A program made the position numbers and the translations under genes. From Allorhodopirellula solitaria (GTDB lineage Bacteria > Planctomycetota > Planctomycetia > Pirellulales > Pirellulaceae), in assembly GCF_007859855.1 (NCBI RefSeq), contig NZ_SJPK01000017.1, forward strand, positions 18,244-82,243: DNA of 64,000 bases, given 5' to 3'. The notes beneath the pieces are model-generated. The model saw only the letters and a list, made by a program, of their open reading frames with translations. It ran no database searches and was not told where the DNA came from. Each line of letters starts with the position of its first letter. Position 1 is the stretch's first letter. Of the stretch, positions 52,101-60,030 are shown in pieces.

Positions 52101-55100
52101 GCGGGACACCTCGCATCGCGCTGGAAATGGGCGAGGACGTTGTCTATGCCGACTATCTCAGCGGATCGGGTTCGCCCTCGCTACTCTTCGGCCATACAGT
52201 GGGGGGCAACGACCTTGACCTCGATGGCGTCCAATTGGTTGACAATACCATCGACCTCAACAGCGGCGCTCTGACGGACCCCATCGGCGGGCCGGCCGTG
52301 CTCCAATTTCCAGGAACGCTCGACGGCGTGACCGTCAACGCACCCGGCGCATTGGTTCAAATGATCAGCCGGCAGGATGCGAATCCCACCGGGGCAGACA
52401 CTGTGCAGTTCGCCGTTGAGTTCAGCGACGACGTAACGGGTGTCGATACGTCCGACTTCATGGTCGTGATGAACGCTGGCGATCTGTCGGACGCGACCGT
52501 CGATTCAGTCACCGGGTCGGGCAGCTTGTACGAGGTCACCGTGACGACCGGTTCTGGCAGCGGAACCCTCGGCCTGAGCGTGCTGGGCGACGGAACCATC
52601 ATCAATGGCGATGACTTCCCGCTCGCACTCCCGTACATCGGTGGTGAAGTCTACACCTTGCGTCGCGGTGCAGCGGATCCGATCGACCACTACTATGTCG
52701 AAAATCACGCCGATTATCGCCCAGTGTGGGATGACGGTGAGTTCACGGTGGCGTTGCATGGCAGCACTAGTACGATTCCCGATGGAGAAATTCGCAGCGA
52801 CGAGATCTACACGTACGCCGATTCCAACACACTGGTCGATCGGCCGGAAAGCGCCGACTACGACTTTACCGGGGTCGGATCGGGCGAGGCGCTTTATGTC
52901 CTGCCCAGTTCAAACACATCCTCCGTCCCACACTTGGGCTTCAGTGGAGAGAGCATTCCGTCGGACCTGTTTGCAAGCTATGTTCCCGACGATGCCCGGA
53001 TCACTTCCAGTACGGCTCGTCCGTATATGAAGTACCAGATTGTCGACCTGCAAAGCAGCAGCGATGGCGACTTCTCGATCTGGTCTGTTTCCGGTGGAGC
53101 GCCCCGGATCTACGTGGCTTCCAGCGATGGACTGGACGATACCGACAATTTCTGGCTCCGCGCGGATAGTCACAGTCACTACAACGTCGGCTTCAGCGAA
53201 GCGGGCATTTATGAAGTCGATGTGGTAGTCAGCGCCTTCCTCGACAACAACGCCAACGGTGTCTACGACGAAGGCAAAGACGCCTACTACGAAAGCGGTA
53301 TCCAGACGATGGTGTTCAACGTCGACACTCAGGGGGCCGTTGACGATGACTTCCGGATCGGTAGCGACATTTTCCAAGGTGATGTGACACAGAACGATGA
53401 ATGGCACGCGGCCCTGGGCGAGTTTCTGATCAGCGTTGAAACCGATCCGGCCCATGGGACTCTGGAACTCCAGGCCGATGGAACGTTTTCTTACGAACCC
53501 TCTTCGAGCTTCGATGGCGACGATCAGTTTGAATACCGCATGACCAATGCTCGCGGCGGATTCACCACAGCGTTCGTGACGCTGTCGGGCAATCACACGC
53601 CTGTCGCGAACCTGGACTCCTACACCGTCAGCGAAGATGAAACCCTGGCCGTTGCCGGCCCCGGAGTTCTCGGGAACGACACCGACGCCGATGGCGACAA
53701 TCTGAAAGCAGCGGTTGTAACTGGCCCGCAGAATGGTTCCTTGTCGCTCCAACCCGACGGTTCGTTTACCTACACCCCGGATCCTGACTTCTATGGGACC
53801 GACACGTTTACGTACACCACGACCGACGTGCAATATGAAGTGACGCCTCTGGGGACCTTAAGCGGCACTTCCAGCTACGCGCTGGATGTCAACAACCTGA
53901 ACCAAGTCAGCGGTAACTCCGGGATTGTGGAAGGTTCCGGCAATCCGCTGCATGCGTTCCGCTGGACCGGCGGAGCGATGGAGGACCTGGGGGTGGTCGC
54001 GGGCACCGGCAGCAATAACTTCAGTCGCGGATACGCAATCAACGACCAGGGAGTCGTCGTCGGAGAAAGTGACAACAGTACCCCCAAGGCATTCCGCTGG
54101 GAAAACGGAGTCATTGCGAATCTTGGAACGCTTGGTGGAACGTCGGCAGTTGCCAATGACATCAACAATCTGAACCAGATTGTCGGCAGCAGCAGCAATG
54201 GAACGGCAACCAAACCGTTCGTCTACGTCGACGGCGTGATGCTGGAACTTCCGACGGTCGCTGGCAACGCCGCTTCGAGTGGTCGAGCGTGGGGAATCAG
54301 CCCCGATGGTCAGTTTATCGTCGGCGTCACCCGAGCCGATGATGCGGAATTCCTGTCGCATGCAACGCTGTGGGAACGGCAGCCCGACGACAGTTACGCA
54401 GAAGTCGACATGGGAGCGTTGGTCGATGATCACCATTACAGTGCTGCCTTTGCGGTGAATGCATCCGGCAACGCGGTAGGCAGTTCCGTCGTGGGAACCG
54501 TTTCGCCAACCAGTTCCACCAGCCTGTATCACGGCTTCGTCTATCACGACGAACAGATGATCGACATCGGCACACTGGACTATTTGAGCTACAACCACAG
54601 CGAACTGAAAGATATCAATGCGACCGATCAGTTCGTCGGTTATGTGGCAGGATTCTACAACTACCCGACATTCGGCGGGGCGGCGATCCTCGGTGAGCTT
54701 GTTGCTGAAGAAACAGCCATCATTGACCTGAATGAATTGATCGATGACGAAGACTGGACGCTTCTGATCGGCGAAGGAATTAACAATGGCCGCAGCATTG
54801 TAGGTTATGGAAAACAGGACGGAGCGACCCGCGCGTACCTGCTGACGCCGGTGTCGCCGGACAACGACAACCGTCTGTTCGGAAACGTCGCGACCGTCAC
54901 GGTTGAAGTCACGCCGGCACCCGACGCTCCCGTGGCAATGGATGATGCCTTTGTTGTCGATTCGGGCAGTTCCGTCTTTGGCAACGTTCTATTCAACGAT
55001 TTCGATCCCGATGGAGATCCATTGACGGCACAGTTGGACGTTACGGCATCCAGCGGTGACGTGTCGGTCGCGCCGGATGGATCTTTCGTCTATACGCCGT

Positions 55101-56401
55101 CCGATGCATTCCATCAGTCCGATAGCTTCACCTACACCGTCAGCGACGGAACAGGCCGTACGGACTCCGGAACCGTTGTGATCAACCAGTCAGCCAAAAC
55201 CGATTTCCAGATCGTTCTCTCTGAAGGTCATGCCGACATCGGCATCCTGTTCGGCGATCACGATCACGACGAGCATGACGAGCACGATCACGACGAGCAC
55301 GATCACGACGAGCACGATCACGACGAGCATGATCACGATGAGCATGATCACGAAAATGAAAATGGCTGGGATCTGCACGTTCACGATCATGAAAACGAAG
55401 CCGAGTATCACCCTGACGAAGCCGTGTTCTATGTCGGCATGGGGGCCCTCACGAGTCGTCCAGTTGCATCGGAGTTCGCTTTCACCGGAGTAAGCGCCGG
55501 CGAGTCGTTCTTTGTACTACCTGCCATCCCAAGTCCGGAATTACTATTCCTTGGGCTGGGAACCGAAGAGATCGAGGACGGTACCTTCCTCGATGGTTCA
55601 CTGTCTCTGCGTCTGAAATCGGTGAGTGCCCCTGGGGACTTTTCAATGTGGACATCTGCACCGGACGGTTCTCCCGCTGTTGCCATGGCGACCTCGGACG
55701 GGATCATCGAAGCCGATGCGGTGATGCTCTCCGAAGGCCAGCATGCTCACACCAATTTCGGCTTTACGGAAATGGGCATCTATCAAGTTACGTTCCAAGC
55801 GACGGGCACGTTGGCGAACGGTGACGTGGTTGCCAGTCAAGATACGACCTACTTCTTCAAGGTTGGCAATGCGGCCGAAGCGATCGAGGTGCAGAATGGG
55901 ATGACTCAGCGTTCGTATGTTCGCGATGTCGACGTCCTGTTTAGTAGCGACGACGGCCTGGAGGAACTACTCGCCGATTCTGACCGTGTGCAGATCATGA
56001 AGTATGACCTGGACGGCGAGAACGGCGCGGAGCTGGCCGCATCCGCTTTTGATCTGAGTGCCTCCGGAAACGCGTTGCAGTTCGACTTTGGCGAACAAGG
56101 ACTAGGAGGGAATCGCAATTCAAACGCAGGCGACGGCTACTACGAAATCGGTATCGATGCGGATGGCGACGGTGAGTTTGAAACGATTCAATCCTTCTAC
56201 CGAATGCTGGGTGACCTCAACGGCGACCGCAAGGTGGACATCGCGGACCGGATGGCTGTGATGCAATCGATGAGAAATCAGGATCCGGAAGCCGACGCCA
56301 ACGGAGATGGTGTGGTCAATAGCGTTGACCTGGCTGTCGTCAGTCGAGCGATCGGCAAAAAACTCAAGGATGGTTTGCTAACCGAAGAGGACAACAACTA
56401 A
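49175..56401 (+). CDS. Giant multidomain surface protein (choice-of-anchor-M modules, Calx-beta, VCBS, HAF, His-rich, dockerin-like)
   Basis: The 2408-residue protein begins with an Arg-rich LEPR-XLL-type leader (MESLEQRRLLVASL, 24-38). In order I see a choice-of-anchor-M-like (TIGR03769-type) module ending HAHFSFGFSAPGRYEVDV (40-240) and a Calx-beta domain (273-400). Two tandem cadherin/Ig-like repeats start NTAPT.S (400-600). An FG-GAP/VCBS propeller region covers 608-940, and two bacterial Ig-like segments 948-1160. A second anchor module follows (1168-1385; HSHYNVGFSEAGIYEVDV). A cadherin-like tandem repeat starting near 1472 is interrupted by HAF repeats at 1555-1890 (RGYAINDQGVVVGES). 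A His/Asp/Glu run at 2028-2075 lies inside a third anchor module (2009-2229; HAHTNFGFTEMGIYQVTF). A dockerin-like tail has LNGDRKVDIADRMAVMQSMR and ANGDGVVNSVDLAV (2346-2396). I infer a secreted, calcium- and metal-binding matrix or adhesion protein. Confidence 0.88.
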   Translation: MFRSLRRRASKTSRRRSLSKRLFRMESLEQRRLLVASLDSFATTEHVDLNFQHSGSEWSLGVNADSATYQNDQVVLYAGDKSVTSQPANAAYDFTGATAGQDLYWLPQSQDSESLFLGFASYGVNGSVDRYDPVDDSSGRFYGYGRWVKATLTDVRHTTPEGAEGGGDFSMWHNDSFGTPIVSMASYDDGVANPNGNGLDLTDGITSDDAMWIFNGGHAHFSFGFSAPGRYEVDVKLSAYFGDDNNQTPNEAGFSESDDITIYFSIDSVGQLQLDASSYAVSEDAGTASIDVLRVGGSDGRIAVNYATTADTATAGNDYTSSSGTLEFLDGETLKTITIPVLDDTLVEGDETFSVALSAAAPGNLDGYIRVIEEDANGLIGEHGTAVVTIVDNDQPVNTAPTISDVGDQEVEASNSTAALAFTVGDAETDAVALAVTATSSNAALVPNGNITLGGSGASRTVTVTPAADQVGTTTITLTVEDGDGGMASEAFVLTVAAANTAPTVSHIASQFVVENTSSDPIAFTIGDSETAAAALVVTATSSDPAIVPNGNIVLGGNGTERTLTITPAADQAGSTTITVTVTDGDGLQATETFDVTVPANGLVPFELPVELDDLGVSVSAVTADFNGDGNVDIAQKITTEEIYLYLGSGDGTFSSAVLINPEDPYSRGANDLFPIDADADGDIDILTRQGSGSNEVIAVYVNDGNANFTLETIGSEFSGTVLQVADMNGDNRADVVRYDSATSLVYYESQADGSHSEVVVNGTFTSINSILLEDVDGDDAPELLVYEGSSVRKLSILKHDGAGNFTTDQELTFDSTTSVLAVTDITGDGLPDILTYQSSTTWYYAQDTDGSFGPRTELFDSRISYVTPTDLNQDGVTDLLFYHSTGAHWAPGQGNATFGDPLLIDPGFVFALTPDDFDNDGDQDVVSVPLGAPLKVLENLTGENPMRLVPPDSRHYLEGDQIEMEVFFGFPIEVSGTPRIALEMGEDVVYADYLSGSGSPSLLFGHTVGGNDLDLDGVQLVDNTIDLNSGALTDPIGGPAVLQFPGTLDGVTVNAPGALVQMISRQDANPTGADTVQFAVEFSDDVTGVDTSDFMVVMNAGDLSDATVDSVTGSGSLYEVTVTTGSGSGTLGLSVLGDGTIINGDDFPLALPYIGGEVYTLRRGAADPIDHYYVENHADYRPVWDDGEFTVALHGSTSTIPDGEIRSDEIYTYADSNTLVDRPESADYDFTGVGSGEALYVLPSSNTSSVPHLGFSGESIPSDLFASYVPDDARITSSTARPYMKYQIVDLQSSSDGDFSIWSVSGGAPRIYVASSDGLDDTDNFWLRADSHSHYNVGFSEAGIYEVDVVVSAFLDNNANGVYDEGKDAYYESGIQTMVFNVDTQGAVDDDFRIGSDIFQGDVTQNDEWHAALGEFLISVETDPAHGTLELQADGTFSYEPSSSFDGDDQFEYRMTNARGGFTTAFVTLSGNHTPVANLDSYTVSEDETLAVAGPGVLGNDTDADGDNLKAAVVTGPQNGSLSLQPDGSFTYTPDPDFYGTDTFTYTTTDVQYEVTPLGTLSGTSSYALDVNNLNQVSGNSGIVEGSGNPLHAFRWTGGAMEDLGVVAGTGSNNFSRGYAINDQGVVVGESDNSTPKAFRWENGVIANLGTLGGTSAVANDINNLNQIVGSSSNGTATKPFVYVDGVMLELPTVAGNAASSGRAWGISPDGQFIVGVTRADDAEFLSHATLWERQPDDSYAEVDMGALVDDHHYSAAFAVNASGNAVGSSVVGTVSPTSSTSLYHGFVYHDEQMIDIGTLDYLSYNHSELKDINATDQFVGYVAGFYNYPTFGGAAILGELVAEETAIIDLNELIDDEDWTLLIGEGINNGRSIVGYGKQDGATRAYLLTPVSPDNDNRLFGNVATVTVEVTPAPDAPVAMDDAFVVDSGSSVFGNVLFNDFDPDGDPLTAQLDVTASSGDVSVAPDGSFVYTPSDAFHQSDSFTYTVSDGTGRTDSGTVVINQSAKTDFQIVLSEGHADIGILFGDHDHDEHDEHDHDEHDHDEHDHDEHDHDEHDHENENGWDLHVHDHENEAEYHPDEAVFYVGMGALTSRPVASEFAFTGVSAGESFFVLPAIPSPELLFLGLGTEEIEDGTFLDGSLSLRLKSVSAPGDFSMWTSAPDGSPAVAMATSDGIIEADAVMLSEGQHAHTNFGFTEMGIYQVTFQATGTLANGDVVASQDTTYFFKVGNAAEAIEVQNGMTQRSYVRDVDVLFSSDDGLEELLADSDRVQIMKYDLDGENGAELAASAFDLSASGNALQFDFGEQGLGGNRNSNAGDGYYEIGIDADGDGEFETIQSFYRMLGDLNGDRKVDIADRMAVMQSMRNQDPEADANGDGVVNSVDLAVVSRAIGKKLKDGLLTEEDNN

Positions 56402-56457
56402 TGCTTCCCAATACGAAAATCTTTCAAAACTCCATTCTCCAACCAAACGAGAGACTT

Positions 56458-56569
56458 ATGAACTTCAAATTCATTCTGACCATCCCGCTGATTCTCCTGA
56501 CCTGTGGTGCGGCGAGCACCGCGCGAGCCGGTATCGTGCTTACGATGACGCCATCGGCAGCCAGCTATG
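56458..56569 (+). pseudogene. 5' end of a secreted-protein gene interrupted by the IS
   Basis: Starting at ATG 56458, with GAGAG just upstream, the frame reads a signal peptide (FKFILTIPLILLTCGAASTA, then RAGIVLTMTPSAASY) and then enters the left inverted repeat of the ISAzo13-type element. The native gene is therefore cut after about 37 codons. The sequence right of the element (57872 onward) has no frame that I can join to it. It is cotranscribed with the giant surface-protein gene, whose stop is 57 bases upstream, and may have encoded another PEP-CTERM-like secreted protein. Confidence 0.6.
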
Positions 56570-57871
56570 GACCTGTTCGGAAACAACTTCGGGAATCGTG
56601 TAAACTGGTTTCGTCACTTTCCACGGAAGCCAGCGATGAAGAATGTTTACCGAGGCGATGTTGAAACGCAGATGCGGAATTTGTACGAATCGCTCAGCGA
56701 GAAGGACCGACGACGGTATGCGGCCATTGAAGCGAGCAAGTTGGGCCATGGCGGGATCGGTTACGTTGCTGAGTTGTTCGGCTGTCACCCCGATACGATC
56801 ACGCGAGGCAAGCGTGACCTGCAAAGCCTGCCCCATGATGAGGCTCAAGGGCGAGTTCGTAAAAAAGGGGAGGCCGCCGATTTGCTAGCAAAGCCCAGCC
56901 GGGGGTCGTCGATGCGATTGAAACTGAAGTCACGACGCAAACAGCTGGATCGCCGGTCCACGACGGTCAAATCTGGACCAACATCGGGCTGCGAGTGATT
57001 GCCTCGGCTATCGATCGGCTTGGGTTTTCACTCTCACCGGGCGTGATCGCTGAGATCCTTCGTAGAAACCTAAAACTGGGGCGTCGCAAGATCTCCAAAG
57101 ACATTCCTCTGGGGGCTAGCGAGTTTCGCCAGCCACAGTTCGACCGGTTGCAGCAGCTTCGCCAGCAGTACGAACGCCTCGGATGGCCGATCTTGAGCGT
57201 GGACACGAAGAAGAAGGAGTTGATCGGTCAGTTTTCCCGCAGCGGACGCTCTTGGACTGATGGCTCGCTACATGCTTTTGACCATGACTTCGGGTCGTAC
57301 AGCAGTGATTCAAAAGCAATTCCCTACGGCGTCTACGATTCAGTTGCCAACGAAGCGTTTGTGTATTTGGCGACGGGCGCTGACACCGGTGAGTTAGCTG
57401 CCGATGCGGTTCGTCGTTGGTGGCATCGAATGGGACGAACCCGTTACGCCGATGCCGGGGGAATGTTGCTCCTGGCCGACTGCGGTGGCAGCAACGGCTA
57501 CCGCGTCCCGCTCTATCGGGAACGCCTGCACCGCGTGGCGGTCACCCTTGGAATCCCAATTCGCGTCGCTCATCTGCCTCCGTATTGCAGCAAATACAAC
57601 CCGATCGATCATCGCCTGTTCTGTCACCTAACACGAGCGATCAGCGGACGGCTCGTCGAATCACTCTCATGGATGCAGACGCTGATTTCGAAAGTCAATA
57701 CGCGAACTGGTCTGAAGGTTGTCTGCGAGTTGGCTCGCAAAGTCTACCACTCTGGCATCAAGGTAGAGCAAGCATTCAAAGACAACGAACCGACTCAGCG
57801 GGACTCAAGCCTCAGTAAATTCAACTATGTCATCCCATGCTGAAATCCCGAAGTTGTTTCCGAACAGGTCC
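56569..57871 (+). mobile_element. Complete ISAzo13-family insertion sequence (1303 bp)
   Basis: Perfect 26-base terminal inverted repeats lie at 56569-56594 (beginning GGACCTGTTCGGAAAC) and 57846-57871 (ending GTTTCCGAACAGGTCC). They enclose one transposase gene split by a frameshift. I find no target-site duplication: the left flank ends CAGCTAT and the right flank begins TTGAAAT. The element interrupts a secreted-protein gene and lies between the giant surface-protein gene and the defence-like operon. Confidence 0.92.
56636..57843 (+). CDS. ISAzo13-family ('Rhodopirellula') transposase, two frames joined by a -1 shift
   Basis: The first frame runs from ATG 56636 (KNVYRGDVETQMRNLYESLS, HTH segment VAELFGCHPDTITRGKRDLQ) to the stop at 56998. 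The second is open from the shift point to 57843 (IWTNIGLRVIASAIDRLGFS; SVDTKKKELIGQFSRSG; LLLADCGGSNGYRVPLYRER). The family's 'RVRK..GGRR' segment is restored only if the ribosome or polymerase slips by -1 in AAAAAAGGGG at 56861-56870. This could be programmed frameshifting, transcriptional slippage or an inactivating indel. The catalytic DDE residues are D in SVDTK, D in LADCGG and, at the usual Glu of 'YNPIEHRLF', an Asp (YNPIDHRLF), which may weaken activity. Confidence 0.85.
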
Positions 57872-58221
57872 TTGAAATCTTCGCCGCAGCGTTTGAATCA
57901 ACGCGTCTGCGGAAAGGCCTCGTCGTGGTTCGGGTAGATCTATCTGGTTTCTCATCCTTGACCTCGTGAGTCGAGGCCACATTGTTACTCATCGCCCCAC
58001 CGCTGAAACCCCCTCCACAGAGCCTGGCCTCTCGTCGCGACGTGCAAGCAAATCAAAGTCGCTCAAACACGAAGAAAATCAGCCCTCAGTTACTCACCGG
58101 GAATTGCTGTCCTTCAATAGCGAGAATGTTAATCCCTTTTCCAGGTATAAGGCCATCAACCTTGGGCCGCAGCTGCTACTACAAGACGTAGAAGAAGTCG
58201 AACGCGATCAGTTTTTTTCGC
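57872..58221. other. Intergenic region right of the IS
   Basis: These 350 bases hold the right flank of the interrupted gene and the tail end of the defence-like operon. A frame at 57966-58271 on the plus strand has no family pattern and overlaps the convergent gene, so I do not call it. No terminator hairpin with a T run is visible for the convergent operon. Confidence 0.4.
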
Positions 58222-60030
58222 TTAAAACGTTTCAAATACTAGGCCGACATGCACGTCGTCATCCCACTTAGGAATCTTCTTTGATTCAATCCAGTCAAAA
58301 CTTGTGTAGACACTGGTTGCTCCCATACGAAGATTGAAACTTCCGTCAGATTTCAACTGCTCAAACTGTATCCTAAGTTTATCTTGCCGATCATGAAAAA
58401 CCGACAAATCTACCGTGGTTGATTCGTATTTGATCCACAGAGAACAAACTTCGCTACCACTCAGTCGCTCTACTAACCCGTGCAACTCCTCCAGGTTTGC
58501 TGATGAAATAGCACCGACCTCCAGATAGAACTCTTCGCCTGATAGCTCAGTGATATGCTTTTTGAATGCAAAGTGTTCGCGTCCATAGAGCACCATCGCA
58601 CGGCCAATTGGTGGCTCCGGTTTGGTGTCCTGCCTTTCCAGTCTACTGCCAGCGTGGTCGAGCAGCAGACGGTTGCGACTCTGTCGTAAATTGTCATCTA
58701 GTTGCATCCTGCGGCTTACGAATTGGCAAACCTTCGAAACGATGATTGGATCGTCAAAAATGACGCTCGTACCCGAAAATGCGTCTTGCCCACCCAGCCA
58801 CCTATAGCTGCCTACTGCGAAATCTATTTTACCATCTCTATCACTAATCACAATTGACGTGTGAAGTTGAGAAATACTGCCACACATCATAAGACGACCT
58901 GCAAGGGAATTCCCCTTTGAAGCACTCTCCATTCTACGTAGTAGTGCTAGGCCGTCTCGAATGTTCGGCTGAGTTCTTTTCTGGTCATTGATGGACCAAA
59001 TAACATCGATGTTGACACCTCGGGCAAGTGCCCGTGTCATTAGTGGCATTAGCTGTCGAATTGCACTGCTGTTGACCTCAGATGTAGACAAAATTATGCT
59101 CGTGGATGCTTTTTCAAAGCACTGTTTCAGATGCTGCTGATGCGCCTCGGATGAGCTCAAGAGCGATGGCTTGCGACACGTGTGAACCCAACTCCCCTCT
59201 GATGCTTTTTCTTCCGAATTCTCTTTAGTCGTTTCCGAGACTGTGCCAGTCTCTTCGAGGGATGCATTGAACCGACGTCGACCGAGCATTGGGCGAATGC
59301 GAGGTCGCACGCAAGCATTGAACCATTCGCTATCCGCCTTACGGTCTCCTTCGGAATACGACGCCGCTTTCTCCTTTGCAACTCGGATTACTTCCTCAAC
59401 CAGGAGGTCCTCCCAATCTGGAGGTAGCCCAATGACTTCATTGTCTTCCGACGAAACGAGCAACGGCAAGAAGTCAGACCCATCTCGCATTATAGTAATC
59501 GGTCCAATTGACCTTATATAGTGCCCTGCTTCCGTATTCGCTGAAAGTAACGACCGGACTAGACCGGGCTCCGGAGAGTGGTCTATGTCGCTCCGACGCA
59601 TCTGAATTCCGCGTTCCCAAATAGAGTCAGGCTGGTCTCCCAAATCATCCCTGGACCAAAAAACTGCTTGGTTACCTCGGGCAATTTGGCCCTCGCACGC
59701 GTCTACGATTACCCACGTGTGCCTCGAGGAAATCTCCCGATTCAACGGCAAGTCTGCACCGTCGCTCAGTGCGTGTTTCCCAAGGTCTGTGACCGCATAG
59801 GTCGTTCCATCCCTTGCGCTGTCGATTCCGACCCATCCAGCCTGCACTAGTGTGACCACGGTGCCAATGATGAGACTTGGGTGTACACGAAACGTATTCT
59901 CCAAATCATCAAGACCTCCGCATCCTTCGTAGATAGCTTGCAAAACCAACCCATCAAATTTTGAATAGGGTCGACCTCCAGCGATTTGATAATGGACTCG
60001 GTAACGACTAACTGGAAGGAAAACAATCAT
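58222..60030 (-). CDS. mkoB: PLD-like protein, Mokosh MkoB-like
   Basis: The 602-residue protein has an N-terminal winged-helix-like segment (LVLQAIYEGCGGLDDLENTF; VTLVQAGWVGIDSARDGTTY; about 25-95) and a central PLD-like domain (about 305-450: STSIILSTSEVNSSAIRQLM, LHTSIVISDRDGKIDFAVGS, YRWLG). A C-terminal domain of unknown fold completes it. The PLD motif HxKx4D reads H390-T-S392 here, so the catalytic Lys is missing in the only recognisable half-site. Its start overlaps the end of the helicase gene by 4 bases (ATGA). A helicase-kinase fusion coupled to a PLD gene is the known layout of type I Mokosh defence, which is the main reason for the name. The coding sequence is visibly more AT-rich than the window's core genes. 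Confidence 0.75.
   Translation of the reverse strand: MIVFLPVSRYRVHYQIAGGRPYSKFDGLVLQAIYEGCGGLDDLENTFRVHPSLIIGTVVTLVQAGWVGIDSARDGTTYAVTDLGKHALSDGADLPLNREISSRHTWVIVDACEGQIARGNQAVFWSRDDLGDQPDSIWERGIQMRRSDIDHSPEPGLVRSLLSANTEAGHYIRSIGPITIMRDGSDFLPLLVSSEDNEVIGLPPDWEDLLVEEVIRVAKEKAASYSEGDRKADSEWFNACVRPRIRPMLGRRRFNASLEETGTVSETTKENSEEKASEGSWVHTCRKPSLLSSSEAHQQHLKQCFEKASTSIILSTSEVNSSAIRQLMPLMTRALARGVNIDVIWSINDQKRTQPNIRDGLALLRRMESASKGNSLAGRLMMCGSISQLHTSIVISDRDGKIDFAVGSYRWLGGQDAFSGTSVIFDDPIIVSKVCQFVSRRMQLDDNLRQSRNRLLLDHAGSRLERQDTKPEPPIGRAMVLYGREHFAFKKHITELSGEEFYLEVGAISSANLEELHGLVERLSGSEVCSLWIKYESTTVDLSVFHDRQDKLRIQFEQLKSDGSFNLRMGATSVYTSFDWIESKKIPKWDDDVHVGLVFETF

Noticed and set aside
52910..54598. Long minus-strand frames opposite the giant surface protein
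   Set aside because: They mirror the repetitive coding sequence and show only low-complexity, domain-free translations.
57966..58271. Plus-strand gene of 101 codons
   Set aside because: It lacks a family pattern and overlaps the convergent PLD-like gene.
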